Made by a program: the position numbers and the translations under genes. A DNA stretch of 13,741 bases from Aureispira sp045105775 (lineage in GTDB: Bacteria > Bacteroidota > Bacteroidia > Chitinophagales > Saprospiraceae): contig JBGCDW010000074.1 in NCBI GenBank assembly GCA_045105775.1, forward strand, positions 1-13,741, read 5' to 3'. Below, piece after piece: positions 7,675 through 13,741 of the stretch (position 1 is its first letter; every line of letters begins with the position of its first letter). Below the pieces are notes generated by a model. The model was given only the letters and a program-made list of their open reading frames with translations, did no database searches and was not told the origin of the DNA.

Positions 7675-10329
7675 TTAGAGTACTTTATCGGCAGCATCAT
7701 TGCCCATACCTAAGCTTTTGACCGTTTCCATCAAGTTTTGAATGACTCCTTTATCGTCGCCTACAGCTTTGTTGTACAACTGCATCAATAGGGCAGACAA
7801 GGTTACATTTTTGATGGTTTCAGTACCAATATCATACTGGCTTACAAAACCTCCAATACGCGATAGAATATTATCATCACCATCACCTAGCAAGGCACCT
7901 TTTACTACCTGCAATTCTTCACTGCTTTCCATTAACTTATCAATGGTTTTACCACGCTTAATAGCATTGATAATATTGTTGAAGAATTCTGTTTCACCGC
8001 CTACAATGTCAATATTAGCATTGTTGAAGGCCCCAGCTAGGATACGAGCGTGAGACTCTGCAATACCCAATTCTGCTTGGATTTCTGCAATTCTGATTTC
8101 TCTTTGCTGCTCTAGGCGCAATTTGAACTCTTCGTGCTCTTTGCCTACACCATCCAATAGCTTCATGGCATTGGCTTTGGCTTCAATACCTTTGGCTTCT
8201 GAAATCAATTTTTCACCAATAGTTTTGGCTTCGGCTAGTCCATGCTGCTCTAGTGTTTGAGCTTCGGCCAAACCTTTTTGTTCTTTGACCTTAGCCTCTG
8301 CTAGACCTTGTTGTTCGGTTACTTGCGCTTGAGCCAAACCTTCTTTTTCTAGGCGTAGAGCCTCGGCCAAACCTTGCTGCTCAGTTACTTTGGCTTCGGC
8401 CAAACCTTGCTCTTCAATAATTTTGGCTTCAATCAAACCTTGCTGTTCTTTAACTTTAGCAGCAGCTAGACCTTGTTGTTCGGTTACTTGCGCTTGAGCC
8501 AAACCTTCTTTTTCTAGGCGTAGAGCTTTTGCCAAGCCTTGTTGCTCCGTAACTTTGGCTTCGGCCAAACCTTGTTGCTCGGTTATTTGAGCTTTGGTTA
8601 AGCCTTTCTGCTCGATTACTTTGGCTTCGGCCAAGCCTTGCTGCTCTACAATTTTGGCTTCAGCCAGACCTTGCTGCTCGGTTACTTTGGCCGCTGCCAA
8701 TCCTTTCTTTTCCGTAGTTTGAGCCTCGGCCAAACCTTGCTGCTCAATAACTTTGGCTTTGGCCAAACCCTGACGCTCAATTATTTCTGCCTCTGTATTA
8801 CCTTTTTCTTTGATAATATCAACATCCACCATGCCTCTAGCACGTTCGGCTTCGGCTTTCATTTCAATGGCTTTGGCTTCAGCTTCAGCACGTTTTTGTA
8901 AAATATTGGCTTGTGTTATGCCCTCCATTTCTTTGGCTTCGGCTTTGGCTTTCATCACATCTGCTTCGGCCAAACCAACGGTTGCTTCTTCTGCCGCCAA
9001 TGCCTCTGCATTGATTTTACGTGCTTCGGCATCTTTTTGAGTAGCAGCTTTTTTAGCATCGGCCTCAATCACAATTTGCTGTGCTTTTACTTCTGCGGCT
9101 AGTTTATCTGATTCTGCACGACGTGTTTGAGTGATTTTTTGCATTTCAGCTTCTTTAGAAGCTTCAATTTCCGCTACTTTTTTGGCACGTTCGGCAGCAG
9201 CCAATTGCTTAACATCTTCAATTTTTTGATCTTCCTCTACGGTCTTTTTTTCCTCGGCTTTACGCTCTTTGATAATAACTTGGATGTCGCGTTTTTTCTC
9301 TTCTAGGATTTGCTCTTTTTCAATTTCTGCCAATCCTACCGTACGTTCTTTGTCTGCAATTGCTTTTTGTTCCTCTGTTTCTACGCGTTGAATTTGAACT
9401 TTTTCTAATTCTTCTTTATTGAGTCGAGCAAGGATGATTTGACGTTCTTTGTCTTCTTCTGCTTCCCCCAGCTTTTGTTCGGATTGCTTGCGAACCAGTT
9501 CAGTTTGCAAATCTTTTTCAATGACGACTTGTTTGGCCGCATTTTCCTGTTCACTAGTCAATTCTCGAATTTCACGTTTTTGTTTTTGTTCTTCTTCGAT
9601 TTGCTGTTTTTCTAAGCGAATGATGTTTTTTCTAGCCTCTACATCTTGCTCTTTGATGGTTTGTTCTCGATTGCGTCGAATTTGATTGGTGCGTTCTTGC
9701 TCTACAGACGTAAGCTCTTCAATCTTCTTGATACCTTGTGCATCTAGGATATTCTTTTGATCTAAATCAGATAAAGAGGTTTGCTCTAAGTAGTCAATAG
9801 CACAGTCATCGAGTTCATAACCATTGAGGTCTGTACCAATTGTTTTTAGAATTTCTTTCTTGAATTCCTCTCTTTGTGTATACAAGTTGATGAAATCAAA
9901 GCCTTTACCCACGGTTTTGAGTGCTTCGGAGAATTTGGCATCAAACAGATTGTTTAAGGTTTCTTGTTGAGAGGCACGTTGGCAACCGATGGTTTGTGCT
10001 ACTTCCTTAACAGAAGCCTCATCCTTGTTGATCCGCACAAAGAAGACCACCTTGATGTCTGCACGCATGTTGTCTTTACAAATCAATCCTTCTGACCCAG
10101 TACGATGTACCTCAATGGTTTTGAGAGAGATGTCCATTTCTTCTACCGTGTGCATGATCGGGAATACAAACAAACTGCCGTCTAAGACAACTTTGGTACC
10201 ACCCGCACCTGTACGTACCAAGGCTTTACCCTGTGGAGATTTACGCAGGGATTTTAATAAGACTAATATACCCCCTGTAGTGATAACAAGGAGGATAGCC
10301 AAAAATATATACAAAACAGATTCACCCAT
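7675..10329 (-). CDS. YqiK-like flotillin (SPFH/band 7 protein) with expanded hendecad repeat array
   Basis: An 884-residue membrane-anchored scaffold. An N-terminal hydrophobic segment (about residues 5-26, in VLYIFLAILLVITTGG) is followed by an SPFH/band 7 domain (about 30-210: VRTGAGGTKVVLDGS, then MDISLKTIEVHRTGSEGL). Next comes a long charged Glu/Lys/Ala-rich coiled coil (about 215-505), an 18-unit 11-residue repeat array (508-705), and a flotillin-type C-terminal region with DIVGGETEFFNN. E. coli YqiK is 553 residues, so this protein is enlarged chiefly by the coiled-coil and repeat parts. Flotillins form membrane-associated oligomers and organise microdomains. The 268-bp gap upstream separates it from the OB-fold gene, its usual partner (YqiJ-YqiK type). 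The start at ATG 10329 lies right before the membrane segment and is preceded by AT-rich DNA without a strong Shine-Dalgarno. Family call is secure; cargo and role are inferred. Confidence 0.92.
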   Translation of the reverse strand: MGESVLYIFLAILLVITTGGILVLLKSLRKSPQGKALVRTGAGGTKVVLDGSLFVFPIMHTVEEMDISLKTIEVHRTGSEGLICKDNMRADIKVVFFVRINKDEASVKEVAQTIGCQRASQQETLNNLFDAKFSEALKTVGKGFDFINLYTQREEFKKEILKTIGTDLNGYELDDCAIDYLEQTSLSDLDQKNILDAQGIKKIEELTSVEQERTNQIRRNREQTIKEQDVEARKNIIRLEKQQIEEEQKQKREIRELTSEQENAAKQVVIEKDLQTELVRKQSEQKLGEAEEDKERQIILARLNKEELEKVQIQRVETEEQKAIADKERTVGLAEIEKEQILEEKKRDIQVIIKERKAEEKKTVEEDQKIEDVKQLAAAERAKKVAEIEASKEAEMQKITQTRRAESDKLAAEVKAQQIVIEADAKKAATQKDAEARKINAEALAAEEATVGLAEADVMKAKAEAKEMEGITQANILQKRAEAEAKAIEMKAEAERARGMVDVDIIKEKGNTEAEIIERQGLAKAKVIEQQGLAEAQTTEKKGLAAAKVTEQQGLAEAKIVEQQGLAEAKVIEQKGLTKAQITEQQGLAEAKVTEQQGLAKALRLEKEGLAQAQVTEQQGLAAAKVKEQQGLIEAKIIEEQGLAEAKVTEQQGLAEALRLEKEGLAQAQVTEQQGLAEAKVKEQKGLAEAQTLEQHGLAEAKTIGEKLISEAKGIEAKANAMKLLDGVGKEHEEFKLRLEQQREIRIAEIQAELGIAESHARILAGAFNNANIDIVGGETEFFNNIINAIKRGKTIDKLMESSEELQVVKGALLGDGDDNILSRIGGFVSQYDIGTETIKNVTLSALLMQLYNKAVGDDKGVIQNLMETVKSLGMGNDAADKVL
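8215..8808 (-). repeat. 18 tandem 33-bp units coding an 11-residue (hendecad) repeat in the flotillin
   Basis: The protein repeat consensus is QQGLAEAKVTE, with Gly at position 3, Leu at 4, Ala at 7 and Glu at 11. It covers residues 508-705 without gaps: 17 clear units after a weaker first one, with a further degenerate unit downstream. Units 8-12 (585-639) and 13-17 (640-694) form a 55-residue superrepeat, identical at 47 of 55 positions. At the DNA level 8300-8361 and 8465-8526 are identical over 62 bp at an offset of exactly 165 bp (5 x 33). This points to a recent in-frame duplication. Eleven-residue periodicity is that of hendecad, slightly right-handed coiled coils. Confidence 0.95.
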
Positions 10330-10597
10330 GATTAATTGTTTTTAGTTAGTTGAGTAATAAGGCTTTGGCACAAAGGGTAATGCCAAAATATGAAATTGTT
10401 AGATTGAAAATTATTTTTTACAACTATTAACGCTTATCCCGAATAAAGTTGTATGGTTCGCTGTAGCATTTTTTCCTTTATCTGCATCATCGAAAGACGT
10501 ACAGCCTCTCCGAGGATGCACGTTTTCGCTTCTTCGCTAAAGATAAAAATCAAAACAGCTCTCTTTTCATAAATTCTATTCGTGATAACCGTTATTG
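10330..10597. other. Intergenic region with nested inverted repeats between OB-fold and flotillin genes
   Basis: This 268-bp gap holds several symmetrical motifs. TTTGGCA (10364-10370) pairs with TGCCAAA (10381-10387) close upstream of the flotillin start and could be an operator or leader hairpin. Further away, TTTATCT (10477-10483) pairs with AGATAAA (10541-10547). Inside it TGCATC (10483-10488) pairs with GATGCA (10515-10520), and inside that CCTC/GAGG (10505-10508, 10512-10515) forms a small hairpin. Both strands of 10450-10570 stay open for about 40 codons, but without good starts. It could be a structured leader RNA, a dispersed extragenic repeat, or a promoter region for the flotillin. 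No promoter matches the Bacteroidota TAnnTTTG consensus exactly. Confidence 0.4.
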
Positions 10598-11308
10598 TTA
10601 ATGCTGTGTCCAGCGTTGGACTAGGTATGTTTTTTTCTCTTCGTCTTCTTGTATGATAATCACTTCTGTACCTTTCTCTATGAGTTCACCTGTATCAGAA
10701 CGAACTCTTAAAGTAATAATAGATTCGTCAATAGTGGCTTTGAGCTGGCCCGTTTCCTCTCCTTTGATACTAGTGAGCAAAGTGCCTATTTTGCCATTAA
10801 TAACCAATGGTTTGGCAAAGGTATTTCCATGTTTAAACAAAGGAACCAAAGGCATGGTCAAGAATTTGGCAGCAAAAAGACTCGCCAATACAAGAGGCCC
10901 AAAGAGCAAAGCTGCCGTTCCCAAAGAATTGGTTGGATTGATCCAACTACTCTCATGGTTGCAGTAGACGGATAAAGACCATAAGGATAAAATAAACATG
11001 GACAATAAGACCATAAAAGGAACACGCCCTAAATTAAAAAAGCGTAAACCACCAAGTAAAATAGAACCAGCAGTAATTCCTGTATCGGCATTTGCATCTA
11101 CATCCGCATCCGCATCAACGTCTACATCGGCATCCACGTCTATATCAACATCCACATCAACGTCTACGTCGGCATCCACATCTATATCAAAGCTTTTTAG
11201 GCCTACCACACCTAAAATAACGGTTAGCCAGTAAAAACAGATGATTCCCAATAAAATGGTTAAAACAAAGTTGGGGGTGGATAAGGCTGCAGTGAGTAAC
11301 TCTTTCAT
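10598..11308 (-). CDS. YqiJ-like (DUF1449) membrane OB-fold protein with Asp-rich tract
   Basis: A 236-residue membrane protein read from ATG 11308 (MKELLTAALS). The frame extends to a TTG at 11335, but I prefer the ATG because family members start just before the first membrane helix. Layout in this numbering: helix 1 at about 12-35, an acidic tract at 41-75 alternating Asp with Val/Ile/Ala, helix 2 at about 96-116, helix 3 at about 131-150, and a C-terminal OB-fold/NfeD-like domain at about 160-234 (GKIGTLLTSIKG, then GQLKATID). E. coli YqiJ has similar size and is encoded just before the flotillin YqiK, as here. NfeD-like OB domains are known partners of SPFH proteins, so this is probably the membrane partner of the downstream flotillin. 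It is the first gene of the block, with AT-rich presumed promoter DNA upstream. Confidence 0.85.
   Translation of the reverse strand: MKELLTAALSTPNFVLTILLGIICFYWLTVILGVVGLKSFDIDVDADVDVDVDVDIDVDADVDVDADADVDANADTGITAGSILLGGLRFFNLGRVPFMVLLSMFILSLWSLSVYCNHESSWINPTNSLGTAALLFGPLVLASLFAAKFLTMPLVPLFKHGNTFAKPLVINGKIGTLLTSIKGEETGQLKATIDESIITLRVRSDTGELIEKGTEVIIIQEDEEKKTYLVQRWTQH
11084..11188 (-). repeat. 6-bp periodic tract coding alternating Asp-Val/Ile/Ala
   Basis: Over 35 codons, 17 Asp residues alternate with Val, Ile or Ala (one position is Asn). At the DNA level this is an imperfect 6-bp periodic repeat of CATCNA/CATCCA/CGTCTA-like units on the plus strand. Such tracts gain and lose units by slippage, so length variation between strains is expected. 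In the protein it lies between the first and second membrane helices, giving a long, highly acidic, possibly cation-binding loop. Confidence 0.9.
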
Positions 11309-11534
11309 AGGTTCATATTGTAATAAGTATAACAAGTAAGAAATACAAGCAATAATACTAAAATCCAGTAAATAAAAAGACCAACTTTCTTAATTAAATA
11401 ATTGATAGTAAAACTATTTTTAATAAAAGCTTAACTTTTGTTGTTGTATTGTTAATACATATAATTGGGCAAATTAGTTTCCTTGTGTGTTATTATTTTG
11501 GAATAGGTTTAATATTCTTAGACTACTTTAGTAT
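11309..11534. promoter_or_regulatory. AT-rich upstream region of the OB-fold/flotillin/ATPase block (presumed promoter)
   Basis: This stretch separates the terminator at 11535-11576 from the OB-fold start, so the promoter for the four-gene block should lie here. It is very AT-rich and contains the A/T-only palindrome TTAATTAA (within 11390-11400). Minus-strand motifs such as TAGTTTTA and TATTATTG come within one base of the Bacteroidota -7 motif TAnnTTTG, but none has a well-spaced TTG at -33. The exact promoter is therefore not resolved. Confidence 0.35.
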
Positions 11535-11576
11535 TAAAAAAATGAGTCTTCCCATTTTATGCACGGGATGACTCAT
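11535..11576 (-). terminator. Rho-independent terminator behind the decayed lipoprotein relic
   Basis: On the minus strand, ATGAGTCATCCC (11576-11565) pairs with GGGAAGACTCAT (11553-11542) around an 11-nt loop. The stem is 12 bp with one mismatch and is followed by a run of seven T (11541-11535). The stem base ATGAGTC/GACTCAT and the T-run are the same as in the hairpin at 11762-11796, so the two terminators are copies of one another. This one protects the downstream OB-fold operon from read-through. Confidence 0.75.
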
Positions 11577-11600
11577 CGTTCTAGTATTTATAGAATCAAA

Positions 11601-11646
11601 AATAGTTTGTCTGTGATCGTAAGCTTAATTATAATCATCTAATAAG
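11601..11646 (-). pseudogene. Relic of the 3' end of a second lipoprotein gene copy
   Basis: The 46 bases here align with 11809-11857, which spans the last codons, stop codon and 3' flank of the intact lipoprotein gene. Allowing one 3-nt gap, 35 of 46 positions match, and most mismatches are transitions. At the equivalent of the penultimate Trp codon (TGG) the relic has TGA. Both segments are followed, at similar distance, by copies of the same terminator hairpin. The sequence upstream of the relic (11647-11760) shows no clear protein match to the lipoprotein, so most of this copy has been deleted or has diverged. The alignment was made by eye. Confidence 0.5.
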
Positions 11647-11761
11647 AAATTACGGTCAAGCGTCTTGTTTTATTGGGTGTGAACAAGTGCTAGAGCTTTT
11701 ACTTACGTGACCCCTGAAATTTGAGGTTGTACCTTTTTTCATCTACTTAAATGTTAGTGTC

Positions 11762-11796
11762 AAAAAAATGAGTCATCCTGTTTATGAATGACTCAT
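11762..11796 (-). terminator. Rho-independent terminator of the three-gene effector-like unit
   Basis: On the minus strand, ATGAGTCATTC (11796-11786) pairs with GGATGACTCAT (11778-11768) around a 7-nt loop. The stem is 11 bp with one T-G wobble and is followed by a T-run (11768-11762). It lies about 40 bp after the lipoprotein stop codon, the expected place for the end of that operon's transcript. Confidence 0.8.
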
Positions 11797-11836
11797 AATT
11801 GAGTGTAGAATATTTTGTGTTCAATTGTAAATTTAG

Positions 11837-12325
11837 TTACAACCATCCAGTAATAAGATCACCTTTTAGCATAGGTGTTACAGACTGTACTTTTTCATCT
11901 TTCATTTTGATGTAATACTTAGGTTTGTCTTGCACAAAAACAACAAAAACATCTTTTAGTGGAATATCATTTTCCAATAAATCTTTATTTGCATCTGCGT
12001 TCTTTTTTTCTGCTGTTTCCCAAGTATGAATTTCACATTTTTGATTGTTTAGATCCATTCTTAATCCTGTTAATTGGGCGACATAAGCATCTAATAAGAA
12101 TTTACTGTCTTTAGAAGAATCTTGTTTTACTTGATCTATGTATAAAAAATGTTCATCTATTATATTATCAATACTTAGAGCATCATTTTTTAATGCACTA
12201 AATAATTTTTCTACTTTTTTAATATCTTGATCCATTATATTGTTTTTATGAATTTTGTTATTAGAGTCACAACTAATTATTGCTATACTTAATAATAGTG
12301 ATAATAAATTAAAGTAATTTAGCAT
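11837..12325 (-). CDS. Small lipoprotein, candidate immunity protein
   Basis: A 162-residue protein with a type II signal peptide: hydrophobic residues 7-17 and a lipobox-like IISC with Cys19 as the likely lipidated residue, followed by DSNN. The Asp right after Cys is an inner-membrane retention signal in Enterobacteria but not a reliable guide in Bacteroidota. The mature part is charged and mostly helical, then has a strand-like C-terminus (VFVVFVQDKPKYYIKMKDE). I do not recognise the family. Its ATG is only 5 bp after the stop codon of the NlpC/P60-like gene, so the two are surely co-transcribed and probably translationally coupled. In that setting an envelope-anchored antidote to a cell-wall or lipid hydrolase is a sensible inference, unproven. 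A decayed copy of its 3' end lies just downstream. Confidence 0.8.
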   Translation of the reverse strand: MLNYFNLLSLLLSIAIISCDSNNKIHKNNIMDQDIKKVEKLFSALKNDALSIDNIIDEHFLYIDQVKQDSSKDSKFLLDAYVAQLTGLRMDLNNQKCEIHTWETAEKKNADANKDLLENDIPLKDVFVVFVQDKPKYYIKMKDEKVQSVTPMLKGDLITGWL

Positions 12326-12330
12326 GTTTT

Positions 12331-13134
12331 CTATTTTTGTTTACTGCTTCCATTTCCACCAGTTGTATTGGAGGTAACTTGACCATTGTGATCCTCTTTC
12401 AAATCTTCTCCTAGATCTCCGGGATTATGTCCACCACCAAATGGCCATGTACCCCTTTGAGATGAAACATTCCAACCTGCAGCTCCTGCCACTTCAATGC
12501 CAAAATCTGTGCAGTTGTAGGTATTGAGATTATAAGTATTTGACCCATTATTCTCTACATACTTTAATGCATCAAAAAATTGCTTGTGAGTTATCTCTCT
12601 AGTTGCTTGTACTTCTGCACCGTGTCCTGTATCAGATTGGAGCATTCCCCCTACTTCGGGTGCTCTAGGGTCAACACCACTACTAGGATAAAAACCTATG
12701 GTGGCTTCAACCTTGGTTCCATCAGTATTAATTTTCACAAGATGCACAAATGTATGGCCTACATCTACTGAAGTGAGGGGAGAACCTTCATAGGTATCTC
12801 TATCTCCTCCTGAACCTGGCTGGTCTACTAAGATAGAAATTTTATACGTTTTACCTTCTTTACAATCGTAAAATTGTTTAGTAAAGGTATTCCCTCCAGA
12901 GCAAGGTGCTTTATTATTTGAGTTTTGTTTGCTATTTGTATTGTGTTTTGTTCTCAGTTCGGCGAGTTTAGTCTGCACTAAGTTAATAGTATTTTGCATA
13001 CTATCTAACTGCTTCTGCTCGTCCGTATCAACAAAGCCATCTTCTGCAAACAAATTCTGATACTTAACTAAAGTATCTTTCATTGATTGTACTTCTTTTT
13101 CAAGTTTTTCTATTTTTTCAGCTTGAGTTGCCAT
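12331..13134 (-). CDS. Putative effector: helical hairpin module plus permuted NlpC/P60-like peptidase domain
   Basis: A 267-residue protein without a signal peptide. Residues 1-62 are helical, with a hairpin DGFVDTDEQKQLDSMQNTIN at 32-51. A polar Asn/Lys/Ser linker follows (about 63-78). Residues about 85-245 form a domain with VGHTFVHL (His127) and, later, YNLNTYNCTDFG (Cys208), then GGGHNPGDLGEDLK (234-246). A His in a strand preceding a Cys at a helix start is the arrangement of circularly permuted NlpC/P60 (LRAT/PPPDE-like) thiol hydrolases, which cleave peptide, amide or ester bonds. The C-terminal tail is Gly/Ser/Asn-rich. It is the middle gene of a three-gene unit, 28 bp after the 179-residue gene and 5 bp before the lipoprotein. 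Absence of a signal peptide suggests delivery by a contractile or other specialised system, or a cytoplasmic role. The catalytic assignment is from motif reading only. Confidence 0.75.
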   Translation of the reverse strand: MATQAEKIEKLEKEVQSMKDTLVKYQNLFAEDGFVDTDEQKQLDSMQNTINLVQTKLAELRTKHNTNSKQNSNNKAPCSGGNTFTKQFYDCKEGKTYKISILVDQPGSGGDRDTYEGSPLTSVDVGHTFVHLVKINTDGTKVEATIGFYPSSGVDPRAPEVGGMLQSDTGHGAEVQATREITHKQFFDALKYVENNGSNTYNLNTYNCTDFGIEVAGAAGWNVSSQRGTWPFGGGHNPGDLGEDLKEDHNGQVTSNTTGGNGSSKQK

Positions 13135-13162
13135 GTGTTAATTTTTTTAGTCGGGGGAATGA

Positions 13163-13702
13163 TTATAAATTTAGAGCTTTTACGATTGCATCAAGTCGGT
13201 CGCTAATCTTGCCAATGTTTTCATTGATTTTTGCTCTAGCTTTTTCATTGACCCTTTTGCCAGGTTTTGAGCTGTCAGAGCCTTGTGCTACGGCCTCTTT
13301 GAGTGCGTTTAGTTGTGTTTGTAGTTCATCGATTTGTGCTTGCTCTTCCTCATCGATTACGCCGTCTTTTTTAGCTTCTTCGATGAGCTTGCTTAAAGCC
13401 GTTTCATATTTGGCAATATTGGCGTTCAATGTATCTTGAGGAGCTTTATCTTTGACTTTATCCATCTTGTCAATGCCCTCTCTCATTTGACCCATTTGGG
13501 TGCTTCTTTTAGCTTTATTGGCTTCAAGTGTAGCTGTATCTTGGTCCTCTCCTGTAGTTTCTGTTTCATCATCTGATACACTAGAAGCGTTAGGGTTGTA
13601 TAAGCGTAGAATTTCGCCATTTTTGGCAGCATAATCAGTATCGGCAAAAATTTGTTCCAAAGAACCTTTATCTTCTCCTTCTACTTTACCTTCTAAGGAC
13701 AT
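13163..13702 (-). CDS. Helical protein sharing a hairpin module with the putative effector
   Basis: A 179-residue acidic protein without a signal peptide or membrane segment. Residues about 14-38 (SLEQIFADTDYAAKNGEILR, then LYNPN) loosely resemble a LysM-like fold segment, but this is weak. A Glu/Asp/Thr-rich linker follows (about 42-60). Residues 95-140 form a helical hairpin whose core DGVIDEEEQAQIDELQTQLN (113-132) aligns without gaps to residues 32-51 of the next gene's product (9 of 20 identical, several more similar). The Lys/Arg-rich C-terminus is also helical. The ATG at 13702 has AAGGAA about 8 nt upstream, a passable ribosome binding site. It is the first visible gene of the unit; anything further upstream lies outside the window. 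Possible roles are adaptor, chaperone or structural partner of the putative effector. I do not recognise the family. Confidence 0.75.
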   Translation of the reverse strand: MSLEGKVEGEDKGSLEQIFADTDYAAKNGEILRLYNPNASSVSDDETETTGEDQDTATLEANKAKRSTQMGQMREGIDKMDKVKDKAPQDTLNANIAKYETALSKLIEEAKKDGVIDEEEQAQIDELQTQLNALKEAVAQGSDSSKPGKRVNEKARAKINENIGKISDRLDAIVKALNL

Positions 13703-13741
13703 GAAACATTCCTTGGTGGTTGGGTTTAGGTTTTTTACAAG

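Noticed and set aside
8215..8808. CRISPR-like array (33-bp periodic repeats)
   Set aside because: The units are contiguous, have no unique spacers, and keep an open reading frame with an 11-residue protein repeat; this is coding tandem repetition.
8638..9102. Plus-strand frames rich in Phe/Gly and Ala/Ser over the flotillin coiled coil
   Set aside because: They are antisense translations of repetitive Glu/Ala/Lys codons and carry no independent gene features.
10452..10571. A 39-codon plus-strand ORF starting ATG in the gap before the flotillin gene
   Set aside because: It has no ribosome binding site, is very basic and hydrophobic without a known family, and overlaps the nested inverted repeats, so it is better treated as part of a repeat or RNA structure.
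10998..11234. A 78-codon plus-strand frame with a Ser-Thr-Ser-Ala repeat
   Set aside because: It is the antisense shadow of the Asp-Val/Ala tract of the OB-fold protein; the minus-strand frame has membrane helices and an OB domain.
13021..13060. EF-hand calcium-binding loop in the DG-x-x-D hairpins
   Set aside because: The acidic residues needed at loop positions 1 and 3 are missing in both copies, so calcium binding cannot be claimed; a helical hairpin turn fits better.
1..13741. tRNA, rRNA or well-known riboswitch genes
   Set aside because: I looked for cloverleaf-type arms and conserved rRNA stretches in the intergenic regions and saw none; intergenic DNA holds only terminators and simple inverted repeats.

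Overview
The window reads as chromosomal accessory DNA from an AT-rich member of the Bacteroidota. This rests on protein family types (a DUF2723-like extracytoplasmic domain, a lipobox lipoprotein, a DUF3686 ATPase next to a flotillin), weak or absent Shine-Dalgarno sequences, and a partial IS630-type element. A marine Saprospira/Aureispira-type host is a guess from memory, not shown by the sequence. All convincing genes are on the minus strand, so transcription runs from high to low coordinates.

Region A (about 11535-13702) is a compact three-gene unit. It holds a 179-residue helical protein, a 267-residue protein with a circularly permuted NlpC/P60-like Cys/His domain, and, 5 bp later, a 162-residue lipoprotein. 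The first two share a helical hairpin module. The tight pairing of a putative cell-wall or lipid hydrolase with a lipoprotein suggests an effector/immunity pair. Behind it lies a good rho-independent terminator, then a decayed second copy of the lipoprotein gene's 3' end with its own related terminator. This suggests a former tandem of lipoprotein genes.

Region B (752-11308) is a four-gene block. Its order is a YqiJ-like (DUF1449) membrane OB-fold protein with an Asp-x-Asp-x tract, a YqiK-like flotillin enlarged by an 18-unit, 11-residue repeat array, a secreted protein resembling the soluble part of DUF2723 proteins, and a 1657-residue DUF3686/AAA+ 'DNA repair ATPase'. The OB-fold/flotillin pairing is known from E. 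coli yqiJ-yqiK. The DUF3686 ATPase is, to my knowledge, a recurrent neighbour of such flotillins. The likely common theme is a membrane microdomain scaffold coupled to a giant cytoplasmic ATPase. The secreted DUF2723-like gene in the middle is the unexpected member.

Region C (1-751) holds the start of an IS630-family transposase, its probable terminus at about 387, and a 125-bp segment bounded by 15-bp inverted repeats. No host gene is visible between 388 and 751. Intergenic DNA between genes of region B contains a perfect 14-bp hairpin (7630-7661) and a nested inverted-repeat region (about 10440-10570), both of which look like dispersed elements or structured RNA rather than coding sequence.
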